From UBA7067 sp051880615 (lineage in GTDB: Bacteria; Bacillota; Clostridia; Oscillospirales; Acutalibacteraceae), in assembly GCA_051880615.1 (NCBI GenBank), contig JBJEOH010000024.1, positions 1 to 57,985 of the forward strand: DNA of 57,985 nucleotides. The letters run 5' to 3'. The notes beneath the pieces are model-generated. The model saw only the letters and a program-made list of their open reading frames with translations, was not told the origin of the DNA and ran no database searches. The first letter of the stretch is position 1. The number at the start of each line of letters is the position of its first letter. The translations under genes were made by a program, and so were the position numbers. Below, one piece after another: positions 8,309 through 15,591 of this stretch.

Positions 8309-9802
8309 TTATTCATCTATATTTTCCATCTCTGACGGCGCGTCAAATTTATTGGTATTGACTTCATCCTTGCGCCTGAAAAGTTTTATTTCAATATGAT
8401 CTGATATATGGTCAAATTTTAGCATATATACCGAGGCATATCCCAGAATTGCCCAAAAAATCACAACCATAAAGGTCTGCTCATATAAAAGTGTTTTTTC
8501 AAAAAGTGAATATATGCAGTATGAAAACAAAAAAGAAAAAAGGCAGGGAAAAATAGTTTTGCGCATATTTTTCTTTTCCAGAAACAGGCTTTTAATCATA
8601 TGCCTTGCAATATGGAACGCAAGACCGAGGAAAATAATAAAGCCTACAATTCCCGAAGAAACGAGTATCGTGACATATCCGTTATGCAAATCGGAAAAGT
8701 GCAAACCTCCCTCTATATATTGCTTAGAATACGGCACCAAATTGGCACTTCCTGTGCCGAAAAGCGGATAGTTTGCAAAAAGCGTTGCAGCCTCAACAAG
8801 CAGTCTTATTCTGCCGCTGTCAAAGTTTTTGTTTATATGCTGAAACGACACCGGCTTATCGGTTTTATCTTCAATAATATCAGGCGGTATCGGTTGGGTA
8901 ACGCTGTCGGGCAGCTTAACCTGAGTAAGGGAAGCAAGCTGAGAAACCGAGAATGCTGTCGCAAGCCTTGCTCCGTAAAGCAAAACGCAAACAGCCAGTG
9001 CGCTTGCGGCAAATTTGATAATCTTGATAGCGATCTGTTTAAAATTAATCTCGGTTCTGCGTTTGAAAACACGGAAGAAAATATATGCGCAGGCATAAAC
9101 TGCAAGGAACAGGAATGAAGCGTTGGAGTCGGACAAAAACAGGCAAATCAGATTGAAAACCGACACAGTACAAAGCAGCCAAGCAGGTATTTTCTTTCCT
9201 CGTGAACGCTCAATAAAAGATGACTTAGTCAGGAAATGGGCAAAAATAATCGACACAGCCGACATAAAGCCAAGCAAATTCGGATTTGTAAAAAAGCCTG
9301 TAAATCTGTCCTCATAAATTATAAACAGGTAATCCATCCACTCAAAATGGATATTCATACACGCAAACGGAAACGCGGCAAGATTCAGTAAAAAAGTAAT
9401 CGAAACTACCGAAACAGCTAATATATATATCTCGCGGTAGATACGCTTTTTATTCCTTTCGGTATGCATACCGTAAAACACAAAAAAGCATATTGCAATA
9501 TGCGCCGCCATAAGCATATTCAACCAGAAGTTGCTTTTTATATTGATAACAGCAGTCACGGTTATACTTATAAGATACATTATCAGATATTTGCTGTATT
9601 TTATTTTCAGGATTCTTCCGTTTTTAATGTAGTAAAAAAAGATAATAAGCGCCGCCCAGAACATAAGAGCAAATTGTAAGGGCAGTACAGCGCTTCTTAC
9701 TACGCAAACATTTGCAAAGAAAAGCGTGAGTAAATAGGCGATTCTGAAATTTGACGGATTGAGAAAAAAGTATTCAATCCCTTTAATAGCTTTACTTAAC
9801 AA
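8309..9802 (-). CDS. O-antigen ligase/polymerase-like polytopic membrane protein
   Basis: 497-aa protein with about ten hydrophobic segments. It has one large extracytoplasmic loop (about residues 285-355) ending in the O-antigen ligase (Wzy_C) region: NYPLFGTGSANLVPYSKQY, then HFSDLHNGYVTILVSSGIVG, where the H-N pair is typical. Such proteins polymerise or transfer undecaprenyl-linked glycans at the outer face of the membrane; in a Gram-positive this would be a capsule, exopolysaccharide or wall glycan. The start is taken as TTG with GAGGT upstream and is uncertain. It sits 21 nt after a phosphoglycosyl transferase, so the pair forms a small glycan unit. No flippase or other glycosyltransferase is adjacent. 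Confidence 0.78.
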   Translation of the reverse strand: MLSKAIKGIEYFFLNPSNFRIAYLLTLFFANVCVVRSAVLPLQFALMFWAALIIFFYYIKNGRILKIKYSKYLIMYLISITVTAVINIKSNFWLNMLMAAHIAICFFVFYGMHTERNKKRIYREIYILAVSVVSITFLLNLAAFPFACMNIHFEWMDYLFIIYEDRFTGFFTNPNLLGFMSAVSIIFAHFLTKSSFIERSRGKKIPAWLLCTVSVFNLICLFLSDSNASFLFLAVYACAYIFFRVFKRRTEINFKQIAIKIIKFAASALAVCVLLYGARLATAFSVSQLASLTQVKLPDSVTQPIPPDIIEDKTDKPVSFQHINKNFDSGRIRLLVEAATLFANYPLFGTGSANLVPYSKQYIEGGLHFSDLHNGYVTILVSSGIVGFIIFLGLAFHIARHMIKSLFLEKKNMRKTIFPCLFSFLFSYCIYSLFEKTLLYEQTFMVVIFWAILGYASVYMLKFDHISDHIEIKLFRRKDEVNTNKFDAPSEMENIDE

Positions 9803-9822
9803 AGAAATACCTCAATTCATAA

Positions 9823-10503
9823 TCAGTCGGAGAGAACTCCCGTGACTGTTTTTATCATTATTTTAATATCAAATAAGACGGAAAATTTCTTTATATATTC
9901 AAGATTCAGCTGCATCTTCTTGGGCAGAAGAATTTTTATATAATCATCATCGGCGTTGTATGAGGTCAAAAACTCATTTTCATCCTTAAATGTTATGCTG
10001 GCAAGCGATGTTATCCCGGCAGGCATTAAAAGCGTCGCATACATTTCGGGTGTATAGGCTTTTACATACTTCGGAACCTCAGGCCTTGTGCCGACAAAGC
10101 TCATCTGCCCTAAAAGAACATTAAAAAGCTGCGGCAGCTCGTCAAGCCGATATTTTCGCAAAAATCCGCCGCACCTTGTCACTCTTGAGTCATTGCTGAG
10201 AGTAACCTGCGAGGAATTTTTATTCTGATTTACAACCATAGTGCGGAATTTTAAAATTTTAAATTCCTTAGCACCCGTAGTAATTCTTATCTGCCTGAAA
10301 ATTATCGGCCCTTTTGATGTTGATTTGACTATAACGGCAATCACAGCCATAGGAATCAGCAAAACTAAAATAAGAATCAGTGACAGCACTATGTCGATTA
10401 TTCTTTTAAACACAAGGCTTACTCGCTTTTGACGCAGGAGAGTGTAATATTCTTTTACCTGCGGTGTTTTCATATACGAGGGGAGCTTTTCCCATTTAAC
10501 CAT
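9823..10503 (-). CDS. Undecaprenyl-phosphate sugar phosphotransferase
   Basis: Initiating phosphoglycosyl transferase (bacterial sugar transferase family, WcaJ/RfbP/PglC type), which moves a sugar-1-phosphate from a UDP-sugar to undecaprenyl phosphate. One N-terminal hydrophobic helix (about residues 35-62) is followed by GPIIFRQIRIT, FKILKFRTMV and the catalytic/binding block RKYRLDELPQLFNVLLGQMS with FVGTRPE. I prefer the ATG at 10503 (226 aa, GGGAGA upstream) to the TTG at 10521. It is first in the transcript with the O-antigen-ligase-like gene and has its own promoter facing that of the MocR-type regulator. Confidence 0.9.
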   Translation of the reverse strand: MVKWEKLPSYMKTPQVKEYYTLLRQKRVSLVFKRIIDIVLSLILILVLLIPMAVIAVIVKSTSKGPIIFRQIRITTGAKEFKILKFRTMVVNQNKNSSQVTLSNDSRVTRCGGFLRKYRLDELPQLFNVLLGQMSFVGTRPEVPKYVKAYTPEMYATLLMPAGITSLASITFKDENEFLTSYNADDDYIKILLPKKMQLNLEYIKKFSVLFDIKIMIKTVTGVLSD

Positions 10504-10565
10504 ATATCTGATTTCTCCCAATGGCTCCGAAATTGACTCATCAACGCCAAAAATTTATTGACTTG

Positions 10566-10594
10566 ATTATACACTATTAAGTTAAATAATTCAA
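10566..10594 (-). promoter_or_regulatory. Promoter of the sugar transferase operon
   Basis: On the minus strand, TTGAAT (10594-10589), a 17-nt spacer and TATAAT (10571-10566). Its -35 lies only 10 nt from the -35 of the divergent promoter. Confidence 0.6.
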
Positions 10595-10604
10595 TACAGC
10601 TTAC

Positions 10605-10633
10605 TTGAAAACACAGATGAGCAATGGTAGAAT
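10605..10633 (+). promoter_or_regulatory. Promoter of the MocR-type regulator
   Basis: TTGAAA (10605-10610), a 17-nt spacer and TAGAAT (10628-10633), 30 nt upstream of the ATG. Back to back with the promoter of the glycan operon. Confidence 0.6.
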
Positions 10634-10663
10634 AAAGGCAAAGCTAAACACACGGAGAATAAT

Positions 10664-12055
10664 ATGATTTACGACTTTATACATCTCGACAATTCAAGCT
10701 CTACACCGTTATATAAACAGCTTTACTCATCAATCCGAAAGGCTATTGAAAACAACGGTCTTACAAAGGGCGACAAGCTGGTGTCAATACGGGCATTATC
10801 AAAGGCACTTGGCATAAGCAAAACGACGGTTGAGGCTGCCTACAGCCAGCTCTGTGCCGAGGGCTATATTAAAAACAGTCCTCAAAGGGGCTTTTTCATA
10901 CAGGGTCAGGTGCTTGCTCTTAAGGAGAAAAGCACCGCCGATGGAATAACCGCCGAAATTTCAACCGGCAACAGGGTTAAGTATGATTTAAGCAGTAAGA
11001 GCGTTACCGTTGACAGCACAGGAATTCAACTGTGGCGAAAGTATGTAAAGGCGTATCTCAACAAGGACTATATCATTTCCTCTTACGGTGAACCTCAGGG
11101 CGAATACAGCCTGCGCAGAGCGCTGAGCTTTTACAGCTACAGCGTCAGAAGCGTTGTCGCAACAGAGGAGGACATTGTGATCGGCGCAGGAACACAATCA
11201 CTGCTATATCTTTTATGCGGCTTGCTGAGAGGTTTCGGCACAAAAATTGCTGTTGAGAACGACGCGTCAAGGCATTTTATAAGGGTATTCAAAGACTGCG
11301 GCTTTGAGGTTGTAAAAATCGGAAGTGATGACAATGGGATAAGCCTTGATAAGATAAAAGACGAAGATCCCGATTTTTTGCTGATTAACCCCTCAGGCTC
11401 GCTTAAAAGCGGCGACAGAATGAAGATGGAGCGCCGTTATGAGCTTATTGAATGGGCTGAGAAAAACGACAAATATATTATCGAGGACGACTACAACGGC
11501 GAGCTTGTCTACAACTCACACACTATTCCTGCGCTTCAGTGCAGTGCGGCACAGTCGGTCATTTATTTAGGCTCTTTTTCAAAGCTGCTGTTACCGTCAG
11601 TGCGTATCGGTTATATGGTGCTGCCTGATAAGCTTAAGGGCATTTACCTGAATGTCAAGTCCGACTTAAACCAGACCGCCTCAAAAATCGAGCAGCTGGC
11701 ACTTGCCGATTATATACGCGATGGGCAGCTTGAGCGGCATTTGCGCAGGCTGAAAAAGAGCTACTGTGAAAAGAGCCTTGCTATTATGCAGGTGCTTACG
11801 GATAATCTTAAGCTGAGCGAGGAGTATAAAATCAAGCTGTTTGAAACCTCGCTTGCCTATGAAATTACAATAAACACACAGCTTGTAATTGACAAGCTTA
11901 TGCAAAGGCTTAAGGAAGAACAAATAGCTATAATAAGTGCAGAAGCGGAAAACGGCAAGGCAACTGTTAAAATCGGTTTTTCCGGTATAGAAAGCGAAAA
12001 TATTGAATATGCAGTAAACAAGCTTTGCAGTATCATAGCAGAATGCAAAGCGTAA
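10664..12055 (+). CDS. MocR/PdxR-type GntR regulator with aminotransferase-like domain
   Basis: 463-aa fusion of a GntR winged helix-turn-helix (about 1-75; PLYKQLYSSIRKAI, KLVSIRALSKALGISKTTVE) to a fold-type I aminotransferase-like domain. The PLP-binding lysine is in YLGSFSKLLLPSVRIGYMVL and the PLP aspartate in IIEDDYNGEL. Such proteins act as PLP-sensing transcription factors, for example PdxR on PLP synthesis genes or GabR on GABA genes. No pdxST or GABA gene is adjacent. The divergent neighbour is the sugar-transferase operon, which could be a target or a coincidence. GGAG lies 6 nt before the ATG. Confidence 0.9.
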   Translation: MIYDFIHLDNSSSTPLYKQLYSSIRKAIENNGLTKGDKLVSIRALSKALGISKTTVEAAYSQLCAEGYIKNSPQRGFFIQGQVLALKEKSTADGITAEISTGNRVKYDLSSKSVTVDSTGIQLWRKYVKAYLNKDYIISSYGEPQGEYSLRRALSFYSYSVRSVVATEEDIVIGAGTQSLLYLLCGLLRGFGTKIAVENDASRHFIRVFKDCGFEVVKIGSDDNGISLDKIKDEDPDFLLINPSGSLKSGDRMKMERRYELIEWAEKNDKYIIEDDYNGELVYNSHTIPALQCSAAQSVIYLGSFSKLLLPSVRIGYMVLPDKLKGIYLNVKSDLNQTASKIEQLALADYIRDGQLERHLRRLKKSYCEKSLAIMQVLTDNLKLSEEYKIKLFETSLAYEITINTQLVIDKLMQRLKEEQIAIISAEAENGKATVKIGFSGIESENIEYAVNKLCSIIAECKA

Positions 12056-12104
12056 AAATGCTGATAGCCTGTGAGCGTTAATGCTCAGGACTATCAGCAT
12101 TTTC
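12055..12104. terminator. Terminator between the MocR regulator and pflA
   Basis: AAAATGCTGATAG...CTATCAGCATTTT with inner CTGTGAGC/GCTCAGG pairing directly after the regulator stop codon. It overlaps the 3' end of a metallophosphoesterase remnant on the minus strand and probably serves both directions. Confidence 0.75.
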
Positions 12105-12182
12105 AATATTCTCAAGTTTAACCAGAACAAGCTCGGGACTGTTGTTGATTCTGAACGGGAAACTGCTGTTCCCTATTCCATA
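12078..12182 (-). pseudogene. C-terminal remnant of a YkuE/YaeI-type metallophosphoesterase
   Basis: Directly after the pflA TAA, in the same frame, the minus strand reads 34 codons to a TAA at 12078-12080. The translation contains YGIGNSSFPFRINNSPELV followed by LVKLENIENADSPEH. The pattern G(L/I)GNS-x-x-P-x-R-x-x-N-x-PE-(L/I)-V-x-x-x-L is the C-terminal end of bacterial YkuE/YaeI calcineurin-like phosphoesterases. There is no start codon or catalytic part. I read it as the leftover end of a deleted gene. The assignment rests on recall of the family and was not searched. Confidence 0.55.
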
Positions 12183-12935
12183 TTATTCGGTAATAAATCC
12201 CTTGTAATCCGTAATGTGCAGCAGTCTTTGAGCGTTTGCAATGCTCTCTTTACTTGGCGAACGAAGTCCTGCAAGAGGATATTTTATGCCGAGATCCTCA
12301 TATTTGAATTCGCCTAAATTGTGATAAGGCAAAATTTCAACGCGCTGAACATTCTTAAGCGTTTTGATAAACTTATGCAGTTTATTGAGCGAAAAATCAT
12401 CGTCATTTATACCCGGTACAAGAACATGCCTAATCCACACCGGCTCATTCTTTTCCGAAAGATACTGAGCCAAATCGAGTATATTTTCATTGTCAAAGCC
12501 TGTCAGATCCTTGTGGTCCTTACTGTCAATGTGCTTTAAGTCGAGCATAATTAAATCAGTGTATTTCAACAGCTCATTGAATTTTGAAAAGAACGGCTCT
12601 TCCCTTGTAAAGGGCTTTCCTGCTGTATCAATAACGGTGCTTATACCCTGCTCCTTGCACTTTTTGCAAAGCTCAATAAGAAAATCCATTTGCAGCAGCG
12701 GTTCTCCTCCGCTTATTGTTATTCCGCCCTTTTTGCCCCAATATGTGCGGTAACGAAGAGCAACTTTGATTATCTCGTCAGCTGTAACCTCTCTTCCGCC
12801 GCTTTTGTCCCATGTATCAGGATTGTGGCAGTATTTGCAGCGCATATTGCAACCCTGCATAAAGACAATAAAGCGCACTCCCGGCCCGTCAACAGAGCCG
12901 AAGCTTTCGGTAGAATGAATATAGCCCTTTGTCAT
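12183..12935 (-). CDS. pflA: Pyruvate formate-lyase-activating enzyme
   Basis: Radical SAM enzyme that installs the glycyl radical on pyruvate formate-lyase. Near the N-terminus is GSVDGPGVRFIVFMQGCN, then the 4Fe-4S motif C29-x3-C33-x2-C36 (GCNMRCKYC) and the SAM-binding GGITISGGEPLLQ (about residues 75-87). 250 aa is normal. It follows pflB on the same strand, separated by a 70-nt spacer with a terminator-like hairpin that may set the stoichiometry. The start ATG has GGAGG upstream. The frame runs past its stop into a metallophosphoesterase remnant. Confidence 0.97.
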   Translation of the reverse strand: MTKGYIHSTESFGSVDGPGVRFIVFMQGCNMRCKYCHNPDTWDKSGGREVTADEIIKVALRYRTYWGKKGGITISGGEPLLQMDFLIELCKKCKEQGISTVIDTAGKPFTREEPFFSKFNELLKYTDLIMLDLKHIDSKDHKDLTGFDNENILDLAQYLSEKNEPVWIRHVLVPGINDDDFSLNKLHKFIKTLKNVQRVEILPYHNLGEFKYEDLGIKYPLAGLRSPSKESIANAQRLLHITDYKGFITE

Positions 12936-12951
12936 TTCAAGCCTCCTTAAG

Positions 12952-12985
12952 AAAAAGACCTCCCCGGTTATTCTGCGGAGAGGTC
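12952..12985 (-). terminator. Terminator/attenuator between pflB and pflA
   Basis: On the minus strand, GACCTCTCC and GGGGAGGTC form a hairpin followed by TTTTTC. It would end most pflB transcripts and allow partial read-through to pflA. Confidence 0.75.
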
Positions 12986-13004
12986 GTATTAATTATTCTG
13001 AAAA

Positions 13005-15257
13005 TCAGATTACGCCGTGGCAGGTTCTTGCGATAACATCAAGCTGCTGCTCACGAGTAAGGTCGATGAACTTAACAGCGTAGCCTGAAACTCTGATTGT
13101 GAAGTTTGCATACTCTTCCTTCTCCGGATGCTCCATACAGTCGATAAGCTTCTCTGTGCCGAACACATTAACATTGAGGTGATGAGCGCCCTGGTCAAAG
13201 TAACCGTCCATAATCTGAACGAGATTTTCAACACGCTCGCCGTCTGTGTGACCGAGTGCGTCAGGATTGATTGTCTGTGTATTTGAAATACCGTCAAGAG
13301 CATACTCATACGGGAGCTTTGCAACAGAGTTGAGGGATGCAAGCAAGCCGTTCTTCTCTGCGCCGTAGCTCGGGTTTGCTCCCGGTGAAAGCGGCTCTCC
13401 TGCTTTTCTGCCATCAGGAAGTGAGCCTGTAGCCTTACCGTAAACAACATTTGAAGTGATAGTCAGAATAGATGTTGTAGCCTCTGAACGGCGGTAGGTG
13501 TGGTGCTTCTTGATCTTTGAAAGGAAGGTCTTGAGCAGCCAGATTGCGATGTCGTCGGCTCTGTCATCATCATTGCCGTAGCGTGGGAAGTCACCCTCTA
13601 CATCATAGTCAACTGCAACGCCGTTTTCGTCACGGACAACCTTAACCTTAGCATACTTAATAGCAGAGATAGAGTCAACAACATGTGAGAAGCCTGCGAT
13701 ACCTGTTGCAAATGTTCTTCTTACATTTGTGTCGATAAGAGCCATCTCGGCAGCCTCGTAATAATACTTATCGTGCATATAATGGATAAGGTTCAATGCG
13801 TTTACATAGATATCTGCAAGCCAATCCATCATAGCGTCATACTTGTCGATAACCTCGTCATAGTCGAGATAATCTGATGTGATAGGAGCGTACTTAGGAG
13901 CAACCTGCACCTTTGTTACCTCGTCAACACCGCCGTTGATAGCATAAAGCAGGCACTTTGCAAGGTTTGCACGAGCTCCGAAGAACTGCATCTCTTTACC
14001 TGTCTGTGTAGCTGATACACAGCAGCAGATTGAGTAGTCGTCGCCCCATACAAGACGCATAACATCGTCGTTTTCATACTGAACAGAGCTTGTCTTTATT
14101 GAAATCAATGAAGCGTAATTCTTAAAGTTCTTCGGAAGTCTTGAAGAATATAAAACTGTGAGGTTCGGTTCCGGTGCAGGGCCCATATTCTCAAGTGTGT
14201 GGAGGAAACGGAAGTCGTTCTTTGTAACCATTGAACGGCCGTCAATGCCAAGACCTGCAACCTCAAGAGTAGCCCATACCGGGTCGCCTGAGAACAGCTC
14301 GTTGTATGACGGGATTCTTGCGAATTTAACCATCCTAAACTTCATAACCATATGGTCGATGATTTCCTGAGCTTCCTTCTCTGTGAGTGTACCCTCTTCG
14401 AGGTCACGCTGAATATAAATATCGAGGAATGTTGAGATACGGCCAACGCTCATTGCAGCGCCGTTCTGAGTTTTGATAGCTGCAAGATAGCCGAAGTAGA
14501 GCCACTGAGCAGCCTCACGCGCGTTGTTAGCCGGCTGAGAAATGTCATAGCCGTAGATTTCAGCCATCTTCTTCATCTCGCCGAGAGCATTGTACTGCTC
14601 TGTGATTTCCTCTCTTAAGCGGATAATCTCACCCTTCATTGAGCCTGAACCGCAGGCATTGAAGTCTTCCTTCTTCTTCTGCATAAGATAGTCGATACCG
14701 TAGAGAGCAACACGGCGGTAGTCGCCTACGATTCTGCCTCTGCCGTAGGTATCCGGAAGACCTGTGATAATCTTGTTGTGACGAGCCTTCTTGATTTCAG
14801 GTGTGTAAGCGTCAAATACACCCTGGTTGTGCGTCTTGTGATACTGAGTAAAGATTTTGTGAAGCTCCGGGTTAGGTGTGTAGCCGTGAGTCTTAAGAGC
14901 GTCCTCAGCCATCTTGATACCGCCGAACGGCATAAATGCACGCTTAAGCGGCTTATCTGTCTGCAAGCCTACAACCTTTTCAAGATCCTTGTACTGCTCG
15001 CTTATATATCCGGGACCGTGTGAAGTAAGAGTAGAAACGATGTCGGTATCCATATCAAGAACACCGCCCTTAGCTCTCTCCTCTTTCTGGAGCTTCTGCA
15101 ACTCTCCCCAAAGAATATTAGTAGCCTCTGTCGGGCCTTCTAAGAAAGATTCGTCACCGTCATAAACTGTGTAGTTATTCTGGATAAAATCTCTCGTGTC
15201 AATTTCTTCCTGCCAGCGTCTGCCTTTAAAGCCTCTCCACTGTACTTTCTGTTCCAT
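13005..15257 (-). CDS. pflB: Formate C-acetyltransferase (pyruvate formate-lyase)
   Basis: Glycyl-radical enzyme that cleaves pyruvate with CoA to acetyl-CoA and formate, the key step of mixed-acid fermentation. The adjacent catalytic cysteines lie in SICCCVSATQTGKEMQFFG (here three Cys in a row). The radical glycine is in RVSGYAVKFIDL (Gly about 725 of 750). I use the ATG at 15257 with GAGGAGG 7 nt upstream; the open frame runs 45 codons further up, but that stretch is low-complexity leader. The leader of about 280 nt is AT-rich and contains a spaced perfect inverted repeat. Expression is probably high, given the strong SD. Confidence 0.97.
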   Translation of the reverse strand: MEQKVQWRGFKGRRWQEEIDTRDFIQNNYTVYDGDESFLEGPTEATNILWGELQKLQKEERAKGGVLDMDTDIVSTLTSHGPGYISEQYKDLEKVVGLQTDKPLKRAFMPFGGIKMAEDALKTHGYTPNPELHKIFTQYHKTHNQGVFDAYTPEIKKARHNKIITGLPDTYGRGRIVGDYRRVALYGIDYLMQKKKEDFNACGSGSMKGEIIRLREEITEQYNALGEMKKMAEIYGYDISQPANNAREAAQWLYFGYLAAIKTQNGAAMSVGRISTFLDIYIQRDLEEGTLTEKEAQEIIDHMVMKFRMVKFARIPSYNELFSGDPVWATLEVAGLGIDGRSMVTKNDFRFLHTLENMGPAPEPNLTVLYSSRLPKNFKNYASLISIKTSSVQYENDDVMRLVWGDDYSICCCVSATQTGKEMQFFGARANLAKCLLYAINGGVDEVTKVQVAPKYAPITSDYLDYDEVIDKYDAMMDWLADIYVNALNLIHYMHDKYYYEAAEMALIDTNVRRTFATGIAGFSHVVDSISAIKYAKVKVVRDENGVAVDYDVEGDFPRYGNDDDRADDIAIWLLKTFLSKIKKHHTYRRSEATTSILTITSNVVYGKATGSLPDGRKAGEPLSPGANPSYGAEKNGLLASLNSVAKLPYEYALDGISNTQTINPDALGHTDGERVENLVQIMDGYFDQGAHHLNVNVFGTEKLIDCMEHPEKEEYANFTIRVSGYAVKFIDLTREQQLDVIARTCHGVI

Positions 15258-15418
15258 GAAACAGACCTCCTCAAATAGAATAATGATAGAATAAAAATTT
15301 ATATAATCTTCTTTGAGATTATGGCAAAATGAACGCAATACATAAGAGCTTAGACAAAAATTCAAATATGAACTAAAATAATAATCATTCACAACAATTT
15401 TGTCTATTTTTCACAACT

Positions 15419-15466
15419 ACATATTGTGGCTAAATTTTGTATAATCCAAATAAAAACACAATATGT
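15419..15466. promoter_or_regulatory. Spaced inverted repeat upstream of pflB
   Basis: ACATATTGTG (15419-15428) and its exact reverse complement CACAATATGT (15457-15466) are separated by 28 nt of AT-rich sequence. It lies 160-210 nt upstream of pflB. Possible operator half-sites for a redox or anaerobic regulator (Rex- or Crp/Fnr-like); the regulator is not identified. No other gene is visible in 15258-15540. Confidence 0.4.
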
Positions 15467-15540
15467 GCCCTTTGCCCTTATCGCATAAACAGTATATAAC
15501 AAATATCTAAAAAAATCAACATATATTTTAATAAAATCCC

Positions 15541-15572
15541 AAAAAATAATGCGGCAAAAGCTGCCGCATTAT
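15541..15572 (-). terminator. ftsH terminator
   Basis: ATAATGCGGCA and TGCCGCATTAT form an 11-bp stem with a 5-nt loop, followed on the minus strand by TTTTT. It ends the gdpP-rplI-dnaB-tilS-ftsH gene run. Confidence 0.85.
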
Positions 15573-15591
15573 CCATAATTATGAAATTGAT

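Noticed and set aside
8309..10521. A full capsule or exopolysaccharide locus
   Set aside because: Only an initiating sugar transferase and a ligase/polymerase-like protein are present; no other glycosyltransferase, flippase or chain-length regulator is nearby.
11681..12130. 149-codon minus-strand frame opposite the MocR regulator
   Set aside because: Antisense shadow, no SD; the gene on the other strand has intact domains.
15258..15392. 45-codon N-terminal extension of pflB
   Set aside because: The composition is unlike PflB, and a near-perfect SD (GAGGAGG) stands 7 nt before the internal ATG at 15257, where the known PflB N-terminus begins.
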